A stretch of DNA of 64,000 nt from the NCBI RefSeq assembly GCF_004664715.2, contig NC_051065.1, positions 150,866,826 to 150,930,825 on the forward strand. Direction: 5' to 3'. Below the pieces are notes generated by a model, which was not told the origin of the DNA, did not search any database, and was given only the letters and a program-made list of their open reading frames with translations. Origin of the DNA: Peromyscus leucopus. Lineage: Eukaryota > Chordata > Mammalia > Rodentia > Cricetidae. Below, in pieces: positions 46,324 to 57,895 of this stretch (position 1 is the stretch's first letter; each line of letters starts with the position of its first letter). Both the position numbers and the translations under genes were made by a program.

Positions 46324-46565
46324 TGGACCAGAGAGATGGATGGTTCAGCAGTTAAGAGCACTCATTTTTCTTGCAGAGGACTCAGGTTCTGTCCCCAGCA
46401 CCCCTTGTGGTGGTTTATAATCTTACATAATTCCAGTTCCAAAGCAGTTGATAATCTCTTCTGGTCTCTACATGCACTTGACATATATGTGGTGTACATA
46501 CATAAATAAATGTAAAAACTCATACATAACAATAAATCTTTACTGCCCCACACACACCAAAAATA
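46324..46565 (+). mobile_element. B3-type SINE
   Basis: GGTTCAGCAGTTAAGAGCAC, TCTGTCCCCAGCACCCCTTG and an A-rich tail. Confidence 0.75.
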
Positions 46566-46574
46566 AAAAAAAAA

Positions 46575-47165
46575 AATTCAAGATCCAGCTGTTCATTGTT
46601 TGAGACGGACCTTATTGGTAAAATTACATACAGAGTGGAAGTCAAAGAATAGAAAGCTGTATGGGTACCAAGCAAGTATAAGCAGGAAACGGGCAGAAGT
46701 AGCCATTCTTATATCTGACAAAGTAGACCTCAAGCTCAAGTTAGAAGAGATAAAGAGGGGTACTAATTATTTATAAGGGGAAAATTCAAAGATGACGATA
46801 TAATGATTATAAATACTTAGCACAGAATGTTGATGTATTGAGTTTCATAAAACAAATACTGTTGGACATATAGAGACAGTTGGGTCCAGATTAGAATAAT
46901 ACTTCATGCTCTATAATAGAGAAGTCTTCTAGACAAATAACAAAACAAAACAAGAAACTTCAGACTTAGACTGTATCTTAGATGAAATGGAATCAACAGA
47001 TATCTACAAACTTTCAGCTGGAGAATATACATTCTTCACAACATATTACAAGATAAATACCACATGTGCGCCTTAATCCAAGTGTTAAGAAATATAAAGA
47101 TTTGAAATAATTTCACATATTTTACAACATTGTAATGGAATGAAACTAGAAATCAACAGGAAAAT
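46575..47165 (+). mobile_element. Probable old retroelement fragment, L1-like
   Basis: GTAGCCATTCTTATATCTGA, GAAACTTCAGACTTAGACTG and GGAGAATATACATTCTTCAC resemble part of an L1-like coding region. No open frame remains, so the assignment is weak. Confidence 0.4.
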
Positions 47166-47186
47166 AAACTATACAGATGTGGAGAT

Positions 47187-47202
47187 CCCCCCCCCCCCCC
47201 CC
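47187..47202. repeat. Poly(C) run
   Basis: Sixteen consecutive C. Shorter C or G runs occur at 13075-13087, 36793-36804, 38306-38316 and 63066-63075. Confidence 0.9.
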
Positions 47203-47399
47203 GTGTGTTATATACTTAGATGCACACATACTAAGTATGTAGATGTGACTAGAGGCCAGAAGCCAACATTCCTCAGGCTCTGTGCAACTTTTCCTTTCTT
47301 TAAAATAAAAATAAAAACCATTGAGACATAGCCTGTAACTGGTTTCTCTCTGCTTCCTCATCTCTGTGATTGCAGGTGTTTGCCACCATCCCTAGTCTT

Positions 47400-47496
47400 T
47401 TTTCTTTTGTTTTCAGCATGTGTTCTGGGAATCTAACTTGAGTCCTTGCGTTTGCTGAGTGAGGACATTACTGAATGAACCACATCCCCAGCCCCA
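47400..47496 (-). mobile_element. ID-like SINE remnant
   Basis: TCTGGGAATCTAACTTGAGT and GAATGAACCACATCCCCAGC. Confidence 0.5.
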
Positions 47497-48082
47497 AGTA
47501 ATACACTTTTGAATGATACATCTATAATTTGCACCGAGTTTGGAGTAATGATAGAATCTCTTTCTCTCAAAAACAAACAAACAAACAAAAAACCCCACAA
47601 AGGATTGCGTGGGTTCTCTTTTTAATTCTACCATATATTTAATGATAAGACTTTTCTATTTACATCCCCCCCCATTGTTAATTAGTTGCATTATACTCAC
47701 TCTGAGCTTCTTCTAAGCTAGTATTACCATTGTCTCCCTCCAATTGTCATGATCATCTACTAGGACCTTAAGTGCCATGACTGTTGTCTGATATTTACAT
47801 GATCCTTTCCTAGGAGAGGACATGGTCGTTAGTAGGACTGATTGGTAACTTATTGATTGGTGGAAATACCTTTGCTTAAGTTCTGAGGGCAGAGTTTCAG
47901 AAAATACAGCAATCACTGGTTGAATACTCAACTATCACCTGTTGAGAAAAAAAGCTTGCAAAAGAAACTGATAAGTACCTACTACTACATAATTATATAC
48001 TTACTATTTATAATATTATATAATTATATAGTTCACTCAAAGCCAAACCCAAAGAATAAAGTTAGCAAAGGGCTCAATTTTT

Positions 48083-48272
48083 TTTTTTTTTTTTTTTTTT
48101 TTTGATTTTTCGAGACAGGGTTTCTCTGTGTAGCTTTGCGCCTTTCCTGGAACTCACTTGGTAGCCCAGGCTGGCCTCGAACTCACAGAGATCCGCCTGG
48201 CTCTGCCTCCCGAGTGCTGGGATTAAAGGCGTGCGCCACCACTGCCCGGCTATTTTTTTTTTTTTTTTTTTG
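48083..48272 (-). mobile_element. B1 SINE with T-runs on both sides and 16-bp target duplication
   Basis: AAAGGGCTCAATTTTT is at 48067-48082 and 48273-48288. The B1 head (GCCGGGCAGTGG on the minus strand) is preceded by an A-run of about 20 that lies inside the duplication. Confidence 0.88.
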
Positions 48273-48427
48273 AAAGGGCTCAATTTTTTATGACAGGTAA
48301 TTCAGAAGCAAACACATTCTTGCTAACTTTAGTAACTACCAGTTTTTTATTGGTAAAATATGAATCAAGATGGTATATTTGCTTTCCTGGACTACCATAT
48401 GGTAGTGTGACTCCATATATGATTTTG

Positions 48428-48588
48428 TTATTTTTATTTGTTTTAAATTGAGACAGGACTTTACTCTGACTGCCCTGGAACTCACTATGTAGAATCGGCT
48501 GGCCTTGAACTTACAGACATCTATCTGCCTGCCTCTGCCCCCACATCCTTGGTGCTGGGATTAAAGGGGTTTGCCTAGCCAGATACAA
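48428..48588 (-). mobile_element. B1-like SINE, diverged
   Basis: TGACTGCCCTGGAACTCACT, GGCCTTGAACTTACAGACAT and GGTGCTGGGATTAAAGGGG. Confidence 0.7.
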
Positions 48589-48934
48589 TTTTCTTTAAGG
48601 ATGGTTTCAAAATGGAAAAATGTTAACAAACTGTAAAATTTCTTTGCATTAATCACCTGTCATTGTAACTAGCTGCTGCTTATCATTAGGACTCATACCA
48701 TCTTGAACCCTTTATTTTGACTATGATTTATTTGTAATAAGGATGACAAAATAATGTCATATATGTTCACTAAAATTAAATGCATTTAAACTTAGTGAAA
48801 AAGATGAACATTTGTGCTTTTCATTCTGTTCTAAGATCAGAAAAACAAGGAACACTACCAGCCTTAGTTTATGAAGCTGTTCATTACACTGAAACCAGAT
48901 CTAGATAAGGACTCAACAGCAAAAGAAGAATTAT

Positions 48935-49100
48935 AGAGTTGGGTTCATTGGGTAAAAGTGCTAGTGGTGCAAGCATCGTGATCTGAGTTTAATCCCCAGA
49001 ATACACAGGGGGAAGAGAGAACTAACTTTCAGAAGTTGTCTTCTGAGCTCCACTATGCACCCTAATAAGTGAATGTACATCCAGAGACACACACAGGTAA
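48935..49100 (+). mobile_element. tRNA-derived SINE (B2/B3 type)
   Basis: GTTGGGTTCATTGGGTAAAA and TGAGTTTAATCCCCAGAATA; a B1 follows directly. Confidence 0.65.
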
Positions 49101-49102
49101 AG

Positions 49103-49106
<4 letters not shown>

Positions 49107-49133
<27 letters not shown>

Positions 49134-49273
49134 GAGACAGGGTTTCTCTGTGTAGCTCTGGCTGTTCTGGAACTCACTCTGTAGATCAAGCTGGCCTTGA
49201 ACTCACAGAGATCCACCTGCCTCTGCCTCCCAAGTGCAGGAATTAAAGGTGTGCGCCACCACCACCTGACTGA
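49107..49273 (-). mobile_element. B1 SINE
   Basis: Long T-run, GAGACAGGGTTTCTCTGTG to GCGCCACCACCACCTGAC. Confidence 0.9.
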
Positions 49274-49971
49274 TAAAAACATTTTTTAAGAAAATAAAAT
49301 TATGGAGCAATTTCCCTGATGAATATGAATGCAAAAATTCTCAAATTCTTAAAACCAATTTCATCAATATATTAGAAGGTTCATTTCCTGTGAAAAAATT
49401 GGCTTGATTCCATGGTTGTATGGGTGATTGACTCTCTGGAAATTGATACATATAGTATGTGATCACTTCAGTAAGTGCAGAAGAAATCTTTATAAACATT
49501 TAGTGTTCATTCATGATCATGGATCCTCACCCAGAGAAGCTAGGAATAGAAGGAAATGCCTCAACATGTCAAACCTGCAGCAGTATTTTACTAAATTTTG
49601 AGAGACTGAGGTAGGAACAAGACAAGAGGGTCTACTTTTCCCTCTCTTATTCAATATAGTACTTCAAATCTTACTTAGAGGAAGAGAAGGAAGACATCAA
49701 ACTCTTTTCTTTGCAGATGACATGATCTTGTACTTAACAAAGTCTAAATGGTCAACCCCAAACTCTGAGATTCCACAACCACTTGGAGCAATGTAGCAGG
49801 ATTCACAATCAATACGAGGAAAACAAGCTTATCTCTGTACCAGTAATGAAGATACTTAGAAATCAGGAAAGCAATCCTACTCATGATAGCCTCAAAACAA
49901 ACCAAAAAACTCAGGTTACCAAGGAATATATCTAAGGAGGTGAAAGACCAGCACAATGAAAACTGAACAGT

Positions 49972-50130
49972 GAGCCGGTGGTGGCACTCACCTTTAATCC
50001 CAGCACTTGAGAGGCAGAGGCAGGTAAATCTCCAAGTTCAAGTCCAGCCTGATCTACAAAATGAGTACCAGGAAAGCCAGGGTTACATAGAGAAACGCTG
50101 TTTCGAAAATAAAAAACAAAACAAAAAAAG
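49972..50130 (+). mobile_element. B1 SINE within an L1 fragment, target duplication visible
   Basis: CTGAACAGT lies at 49963-49971 and 50131-50139. The body runs from GAGCCGGTGGTGGCACTC to a CAAAACAAAAAAAG tail. Confidence 0.9.
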
Positions 50131-50503
50131 CTGAACAGTAAAGGAAATTAAAGAGGACAGTAGAATATTAAAAGACTGGCATAATTAATATTGTAAAGAT
50201 AGTTATTACCTACCAAAAATCCTGCAGATTTCATGTAGTTTCCATCAAAATTCTGGGGATATTCTTCATGTAATCAGAACAAACCATCCCCAAATACATA
50301 CGGGACCACAAAGTACTGAATAGTCAGAATAATTGTGAGCTGAAGGAGCTGCTCTAGAAGTATCTACTACTGCGTGTAAAGTCACACTATGGAGCGGTGG
50401 CGACAACAGCTGTGCATAGCTGCACAGGTGACACCTGTGGACCAGTGGATTAGAAGAGAGGACCCAGGCAGAAGCATGGACAGCCAGCCACCTGAGCTGT
50501 GAC

Positions 50504-50595
50504 AACGGTGCTAACAGCAAACAAAACTTAGATTTTAGAAAGGACAGCTTAACGGTGCTAACAGCAAACAAAACTTAAATTTTATGAAGGACAGC
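50504..50595. repeat. 46-bp tandem duplication
   Basis: AACGGTGCTAACAGCAAACA through AAGGACAGCTT occurs twice in a row with two or three differences, within the L1 fragment. Confidence 0.85.
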
Positions 50596-52614
50596 TTCTT
50601 TATAGATTGTGCTGCAAAACAGGATATACACAAGTAGAAGGTTGAAATTAGATGTGTATCTTTCACTATATACAAAAATCAACTCATAATAGATCAAAGA
50701 CCTTGATGAAAGAAAGCAAACATCAAAACTGCTAGGAAAAGTGTAGGGAAAGCAGTTCCAGATGTAAGCATGGGCAGGGATTTTCTGAAAAGGAAAAGGG
50801 AGTTCATGAAGTAACAGCAAGAATTGAGAAGTGGGGCTGGATAGAATCCTAAAGCTTATTGCAAAGGAAGCAATCTATAGGATGAAAAGACTGCTACCAA
50901 CAGGAGGAAAACTCTGCCAGAGATACAGCTCGGAGAGATTAATACTTAGCATCTGTAAAGAACTAAAAAGTGGAAGTACCCCAAACTAGTCCAGTTCGTA
51001 AGTGGGTAAATGAATTAAACAGTTCTGAAAGAATTACTATGACTGGCCAGTAAACATAAAGGGAAAAAAAGTTCTTTGCAGCCATGTAAATGCAAATCTC
51101 AAACTGTTGAAATTCCATACCATCTTTGTTGAAAGACTATTATCATGAAGACATATGCTGGCAAAGACAGTAGAAGAAAAGGAATTCTTAATGATGTTGA
51201 TGTTTCATATTTGTTCCTACAAATTCATTCAAGAAATACCTTCTATTTTACTAACATACATTTTGATGATATTTCTTTTTATGTACTTATTATAGAAAAT
51301 AATCGAAAAGGGTATATAATGAGACAGGAAACTCACTGTGCTCTCCTCTATTGGAGTTACTTTGTGTGTATACTCCGCTCACATTCGTCATACACACAAG
51401 ACAAGGTAGGCAAAGTCATTGGAGAGAAAGGCCAGGTAATGGTTATTCTTAGTCTTTAGAATGTAACAGTATTAGACACAAACTGAAATAAAGAAAAGAT
51501 TGAGAATGAAAATAAGGAACCATGTGGAGAGTGTGGACCACGTTCTCCTTTAAGATGGAAGCTCTCTTATCTTTGACAAGAAGTTAAAAGTAACTTGTCT
51601 AGAAAATCAAGAAAAAGAAACTTATAAAGAAAAAAGCAAAGACACCTTGATGTTTTAAAATTTCTCCTGTGTAAGCATGCAGTCATGTTTGGGTGCGTGC
51701 TCTGTGTTGCCAGGTTTTTATTAAAGTTTCTGGAATTAATGAAGGCAAGTCACTTGAATGATATATCTAGCATTTTGAAAATCAAAATGTGAATTTTAAA
51801 AACATACACAAATGGGGTACAGGGTAGACTAGATTGCGAGCAATGGGTTTCTTAAATTCTTTTCTGAAATAAAATTCAAAACTGTGACCTAGTTCTGTGT
51901 TGTAAGGAGTAAATTTAAATTTTTTTTACTTTAAGATATAATTATGAATTTAAAAAGTGCTGAAAAGTAAAATTGGCTTTGATTGGATCAAATGTTTACC
52001 CTGTAATACATGCTCTTAACCCAAAGCCAATCCAGTGGTTTTAAGTGGGTTCCTTACTTAGTGTGCCACAAGGCCTCCAATAACTAGGCCTTGCTACAGA
52101 CATCACTGGCTGCCAGCATCATCTGGAATAACTCTCAGATACAAGGTGAATGGATTTTATGCATATAGTATGTGAAAAGCATAAGAACAATTTTGAAAAT
52201 AAGCAGTTTGATTCATGAAAGCACAATTTTTCTTCACTTCCTTGACTTTTCTAATGTTAAGTCCCTGATCTGTTATGTTTTCTTCTTCTATTAATTGATA
52301 GAATGCTCCATTTTGGAATTGTTAAAATGAAATTAGGAAGTTGGAAAATTAAATGTAAATGTTATTTTTATTTCTTCTGGTACTATTTTATTGTGCTGTC
52401 TCTGGTGGACAACTGTAAACACTTCCTATGACACAGTGAAGTCTGTCACTACCTTCCCAGTGGTGTAGGTGTGTAGGTTCTATGATTTTGTTGTCAATGT
52501 CATTCATTCACCATTTCCTCTGGACCACTTCTCCTCCACAAACACTAACTACTCATAGCTCCACGGAGGGTGGATCCTTCTGAGCTTATCTCCTACCCAT
52601 GGTAGCATGTCGAT

Positions 52615-52890
52615 GGGCCTACTTTGTTTTTGAAGCAGAGTCTTGCTAAGTTGGCCTTGCTGCCCTTGAACGCACTCTAGTCAGGCAGGCTTTGAATTGT
52701 GGTCCTCCCAGCTCAGCCTGGGACTGCAGGCCTGCACAGTTCTTTTTTAAAGGATACATTGGTTTGTTTTTAAAACAGGGTCTTACAGTATAATAGAAAC
52801 TGACCTGAAATTCACTATACGAGCCAGATTGGTCTCAAACTTGTGATTCATTCTTCTTTTATAGCTTCTGGGGTACTGAAATTTCAGGTG
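52615..52890 (-). mobile_element. Two old B1-like remnants in tandem
   Basis: AAGTTGGCCTTGCTGCCCTT and AGCTCAGCCTGGGACTGCAG in the first; ACAGGGTCTTACAGTATAAT and GATTGGTCTCAAACTTGTG in the second. Confidence 0.5.
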
Positions 52891-52894
52891 TGTG

Positions 52895-54115
52895 CCACCA
52901 CATTGGGAATTGATTTCAAGTTTTTGAGGAACTTCCATACAATTTTCATAATGGTTATTTCACTGTACCAGGATTCTTTTTTGTCCACATCCTCACCAAC
53001 ACTTGCTATCTGTTTCTTTTTTATTATAGCCACTATAAGAGATGATATATTTCTGGGCAGTGGTGGTGCATGCCTTTAATCCCAGTACTCAGGAGGCAGA
53101 CGCAGGCAAATCTCTGTAGTTTTGAGGTCAGCCTAGTTTTCAGAGCAAGTTCCAGGACAGCCAGGGAGATAGAGGGTGCGGGGGGGGGGGATTCTAAGAG
53201 GTGTTATTTTATAGGTTTGATTTGCATTTCCTTGTATTGTTGAATATGTTTTCATATATAGATAAAGCTATTCCTTTTCTGTTGAACACTTTCCCCATAT
53301 AAAAGTTGGTATTTTGCATTTTGTTGTGTAAAATATCAAATCTTTTGCTCTTTTACCCTGCAACCAAACCCCACCTTCTTTGAGATGGATCTTTTTGAGT
53401 CTTGTTTGGACTAGTCTTGTAACCCTGGGCTCACATGATCCTCAGACTTCAGGCTCCATGTAGCTGGGACTGTGTCAACTGTTACCCAACATCCTTTCCT
53501 GTCTTTAATTTTGTTCTTCTTAGTGAAATGAATTTTTTCTTAATTTGCATATTAACTTTCTCTCAGGTTTATTTTCTGGTTTGCAAGTATTTTCTGCCAT
53601 TTTGTCTGTAGGATTCTCTTTACTCTGTTGTTTGGCATGTGCCAATTTTTTTAGCTTGATTAAAACCTCTTCTTTGTAGTGAGTACTTTTAGCACAAAAA
53701 TGAATTGCTTATTGTTAAGGAATTCTTTTCTTTATGTTATCTTCTGGTAGTTTGATAGTTTTTTGTTCATTTAAATTTTTAATATATTTTGTTTATTCTT
53801 TTGTATATGATATGAAAATATAGGTCCAAGCCAATTGTTCTTCATGTAGATTCAGTTTTCCAGTATTATTCATTAAGAAACTAGTCTTTCCTCACTTTGT
53901 GTTCCTAGCATCTTTGTAAAAGTTAATTGACTCTAACTGCAAAGACTTGTTTGTATGGTGTCTATTCTGTTCTAATGATGGCTATTTCTGCTTATATACT
54001 ACGGACACTATAATATTTTGGTTAATGTATATTTGCAATACAGTTTGAAATCAGAAAGTGTGAATTTTAAATTCTATAAATACAAATGTAACATAAAGCA
54101 AGTAAAGAAATAGTT
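52895..54115 (-). mobile_element. Old mammalian L1 3' part, interrupted by a B1
   Basis: CCACATCCTCACCAACACTT, GGTTTGATTTGCATTTCC and GGTCCAAGCCAATTGTTC are in the order seen in the 3' region of old L1 copies. The B1 at 53052-53190 splits it. Confidence 0.6.
53052..53190 (+). mobile_element. B1 SINE with a G-run near its end
   Basis: TGGGCAGTGGTGGTGCATGC to CAGGACAGCCAGGGAGATAG, then ten or more G where the A-tail should begin. Confidence 0.8.
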
Positions 54116-54277
54116 CATAGATTGGGAGAAAATATTTAGACAATGTATAAGAGATCTGCCATTAAGAAAAAGATGTCCTAAACAATGATAGTGCTAGAAA
54201 CAGGAAAGACCAGAGACCATATTAAAAGAGGTTCAACCTTGATAACCAAGAAGCTGCATTTTGGAACTTTAATGGAC

Positions 54278-54362
54278 TGGGCTGAGAATGTAGGACAGTG
54301 GTAGAGGCTTACTTTAGCATGTGTGTAGGGCTCTGGGTTTCATGTCCGCATTCCACCCCACC
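54278..54362 (+). mobile_element. ID-like SINE remnant
   Basis: CTGGGCTGAGAATGTAGGAC, CAGTGGTAGAGGCTTACTTT and GGGCTCTGGGTTTCATGTCC. Confidence 0.55.
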
Positions 54363-54837
54363 CTTCAGAAAAGTCCCATACTTGAGAGACTGTCTAGATA
54401 GTGCCAAGTGTTAGTTGATGTGGTGACATGTGGCATATAGTCAGATATTCCCTATGAGAGAAAATTAGTAAAGATATACCATATGACCTAGTAGTTTGGG
54501 TTCTGAACTTATCCTTTGGACAATCTCTTGCATAGGTCTGTTACTTTTTACCTAATAGCATTGTTTGTCATAGCAAGAAAATTGAAAAAAATCTAATTGT
54601 GTATCACCTTGAGAATGTATTAAAAGTTTCATTCATCATTTATAATATTATAGTAAAAATTGAAGGGATTAAGAAAATCCATCCCACTTTCACTGATAAC
54701 TCTGAGTTTCAGATAACATATGGAAAATATATAGTAGTTTCTTGGGAAATCTTAAGAAATTAGAAAATGTGTAATCTAATGAAGCATCTATGTACGTGTA
54801 ACAAAATTGTAAGAAAAGAATTTTCATTTTATTTGGA

Positions 54838-54968
54838 AATAGATCTCACTCCTGTATATGAGACTGACCCAGAGCTTACTGTGTAGCTTAGGTTGGCCAT
54901 AAAATTATGGTAGTTCTTCCTCACCTTTGCACATACTGAGATTGTGGGCATGAATCATTGTACCTGAC
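54838..54968 (-). mobile_element. Old B1-like SINE remnant
   Basis: GACCCAGAGCTTACTGTGTA and ACTGAGATTGTGGGCATGAA. Confidence 0.5.
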
Positions 54969-55095
54969 AAAAAGAAGGCTATTTTAGACATAGCATTGAA
55001 TTTCATACACTTTAGACTACTCACAGTGAAGGATAGAGTGATAGTGTATGAGAGAGTGTGGCACAGAGGAAGCTGTGGTAATAGGTAAGAGATTT

Positions 55096-55462
55096 TGTAG
55101 ATGAAGTTTTTCTGGTCCCACCTGGCTCACAGCCACTCAGATCCAAATAAACACACAGATGCTTATATTAATTAAATTTGTTTGGCCTAAATGGCTCAGG
55201 CTTCTTGCTAGCTAGATCTTACACTTAAATTAACCCATAATTCTTACTTAGGTTTAGCCACATTTTCCTAGTTCTGCCTTCACATTTTGTTTCTCATGGC
55301 GGCTGCTGGCAGCATCTCCTGACTTCGCCTTCCATTTCCCAGAATTCTCCTCTCTCCTTATCCTGCCTACACTATACTTCCTGCCTGGTTACTGGCCAAT
55401 CAGTGTTTTATTTATCAATTAATCAGAACAACATCTTCACAGCATACAGAAAGACATTCCCA
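55096..55462 (-). mobile_element. Older LTR remnant next to the composite retroviral element
   Basis: It shares the landmark order of the neighbouring LTRs: CACAGCCACTCAGATCC, CAGGCTTCTTGCTAGC, GGCGGCTGCTGGCAGC and TGGCCAATCAGTG. It ends immediately before the 55465 LTR, so the younger element inserted at or next to its edge. No target duplication was resolved. Confidence 0.65.
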
Positions 55463-55464
55463 GC

Positions 55465-55849
55465 TGTAGCTAGAGTTTTCCTGCCTGGCCCACAGTCAGG
55501 ACAAATCTCTTTCACCCGCCAGTCCCACAGCCGCTCAGACCCAACCAAATAAACACAGAGACTTATATTGCTTACAAACTGTATGGCTGTGGCAGGCTTC
55601 TTGCTAACTGTTCTTATAGCTTAAATTAATCCATTTCCATAAATCTATACCTTGCCATGTGGCTTACCGGCATCTTCACATGCTGCTTATCCTGTTGGCG
55701 GCTGGCAGTGACTCCTTCTGCCTTCCTGTTCTTGCTTTTCTCCTCTCTGTTAGTCCTGCCTATACTTCCTGCCTAGCCACTGGCCAATCAGTGTTTTATT
55801 TATTGACCAATCAGAGCAACACATTTGCCATATACAACATCCCACAGCA
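55465..55849 (-). mobile_element. 3' LTR of the composite element
   Basis: 385 bp, minus-strand TGCTGTGGGATGTTG to CTCTAGCTACA. It is nearly the same length as the solo LTR at 235-620 and carries the same ATAAATAAAACACTGATTGG segment, a TATA-like motif beside an inverted CCAAT box. A purine tract of A and G runs precedes it at 55850-55871. Confidence 0.85.
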
Positions 55850-56872
55850 CTCCCCCCCCCTTTTTTTTTTCTTCAAAAAGGAAGGTTTTAACCTTAACAA
55901 AGTAAAATACATATAATTTGGGAATTTGGGCATAGCTTCTCTAACTACTTTCTGCTGGAGCGGGGCGCTGTATCTTATGGGGACACAAAGAAAATTTTAG
56001 GATTATGGAATAGTCCATGAGGCTGTATTGTCTGAGCCAGTTGCCTTGAATCTGATCTGGACATTGGATTATCTGGGCCATAGTGTCATCGGAGACTTTT
56101 AAGGGGGTCTTGGCTGGTCAAACCTGATGTATCTTAATCTACAACAAATCCATAGCCTCTGGCTTTCTGTGGGAACAAAAGCAGAGTCTCCTTTCCAAAG
56201 CAACACATCCTTACATCCAAATTTTTAAGTCAAAGTATCTTTAAAATATACGTATTGGTTTATTTCAACATCTTTCATGATCAAATGTTTTTCTGTAGTT
56301 AAAAATCACAAAGACAACACAATCCAGATTCTCTGTGTAATATTCATCTTTACGTGGCTTATTTTTTATATTAATTTTGTCTTTTTAAAGACTTTATTTT
56401 TTAAAACTATGTATTTTTTATATAACTATATATCACCTTTTTTGTCTCTTTCAAACCTACATATATTTTACACACATTGTAAACTATTACATCTGAATCT
56501 GTCTTATTGTGAATCTATTGCTTTAAACTGCAGCATTTGTAAGACTGAAACAGCACTATGGCTGCTGGCTCCCCCCACCTCAGTTTCCCAACATGGCGGT
56601 GGTACGTTTACCGCCAGCTCTGGGAGCTATCGTGGGTCTATGCTTTTATCCAGGCAGTGTGTAGCCCAGAAACCTCTTTTTTTTTGTTTTGTACTAGCAA
56701 AGGCTAAATCTACCATGCAGCTTAATGTGTCACTTGCAGAGGCCTCATTCCCGCCATACTGCATACAGATCGAGCGCGCACGCTAGGAACCCGCCAGTAG
56801 GCAAGCTGCCGCTCATTTGAGAAAGACAATTTAGGAAGCTGTTTTTAGCTCCGTTTTAGAATCTTTTTTTCT

Positions 56873-56894
56873 TTTTTCTTTTCTTTTCTTTCTT

Positions 56895-56928
<34 letters not shown>

Positions 56929-57074
56929 GTTTTTCGAGACAGGGTTTCTCTGTGTAGCTTTGTGCCTTTCCTGGAACTCGTTTTGGAGACCAGGCTGGCC
57001 TCGAACTCACAGAGATCCGCCTGCCTCTGCCTCCCGAGTGCTGGGATTAAAGGTGTGTGCCACCACTGCCTGGC
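56873..57074 (-). mobile_element. Young B1 SINE inside the retroviral internal region
   Basis: TAGAATCTTTTTTTCT at 56857-56872 and 57075-57090 is a 16-bp duplication. Long T-rich tail, then the cricetid-type body TAGCTTTGTGCCTTTCCTGG. Confidence 0.92.
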
Positions 57075-57119
57075 TAGAATCTTTTTTTCTCAGGTTTTAG
57101 GTAGAAACTCTTGCCAACT

Positions 57120-57131
57120 CGTTGGGCGCCA
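57120..57131 (-). promoter_or_regulatory. Retroviral primer-binding site, tRNA-Lys type
   Basis: The minus strand reads TGGCGCCCAACG two bases after the LTR end CTACA. This matches the first twelve bases of the binding site used with tRNA-Lys(1,2) in betaretroviruses. The match then fades (AGTTGG), as in a diverged copy. Confidence 0.8.
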
Positions 57132-57133
57132 TT

Positions 57134-57895
57134 TGTAGTTAGAGTTTTCCTGCCTGACCCACAGTCAGGACAAATCTCTCTCACCCACCAGTCCCACAGC
57201 CACTCAGACCCAACCAAGTAAACACAGAGACTTATATTGCTTGCAAACTGTATGGCTGTGGCAGGCTTCTTGCTAACTGTTCTTATAGCTTAAATTAGTC
57301 CACTTCCATAAATCTATACCTTGCCACGTGATTCGTGGCTTACCGGCATCTTCACATGCTGCTTGTCCTGTTGGCGGCTGGCAGTGACTCCTTCTGCCTT
57401 CCTGTTCTTTCTTTTCTCCTTGTTGTGGATATTGCTCTATATAAATAAAACACTGATGGCCAGTGACCAGGCAGGAAGTAGGTTGCCAGGCAGGAAGTAG
57501 GTGGGACAAGGAGAGAGGAGAATTCTGGGAAGCGGAAGGCTGAGGTGGGAGACACTGCAGCCACCGCCAGGACAAGCAGCATGTAAAGACTCTGGTAAGC
57601 TACCAGCCACGTGGCAAGGTATAGATTTCTAAAAATGGGTTAATTTAAGATAAAAGAACAGTTAGCAAGAAGCCTGCCACGACCATACAGTTTATAAGTG
57701 ATATAAGCGTCTGAGTGATTATTTTATAAGTGGATTGTGGGACTGCGGGGCTTGGGGAACCTGGAGAGAAGCCCTCCAGCAACATCTCCTATCTGTTATT
57801 CCTGCCTATACTTCCTGCCTGGCCACTGGCCAATCAGTGTCTTATGTATTGACCATTCAGAGCAACACATTTGCCATACAGAACATCCCACAGCA
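57134..57895 (-). mobile_element. Middle LTR of the composite element, split by a nested LTR
   Basis: Two parts, 57134-57420 and 57785-57895, join to an LTR of about 392 bp once the nested element and one copy of its duplication are set aside. The part at 57896-57920 is again a purine tract (on the minus strand), showing that another internal region preceded this LTR. Confidence 0.85.
57421..57784 (+). mobile_element. Nested solo LTR in the opposite orientation, perfect 6-bp duplication
   Basis: 364 bp from TGTTGTGGATATTGC to CTCCAGCAACA, flanked by TCTCCT at 57415-57420 and 57785-57790. It is a relative of the host LTR family inserted in the reverse direction, so it is the only LTR here in the ERC1 sense orientation. 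The terminal TGTTG/CAACA forms a short inverted repeat. Confidence 0.88.

Larger units (their letters stand above)
49292..51110 (+). mobile_element. Degenerate L1 ORF2 fragment
   Basis: At about 49710-49740 the plus strand encodes LFADDMILYLT, the reverse-transcriptase catalytic motif of L1 ORF2. GTTACCAAGGAATATATCTA and CCCCAAATACATACGGGACC are also L1-like. It is broken by stops and by a B1 at 49972-50130. Confidence 0.65.

Noticed and set aside
56277..56786. 169-codon plus-strand ORF
   Set aside because: It lies antisense within the retroviral internal region, has biased F/I/L composition from T-rich DNA and no recognisable domain.
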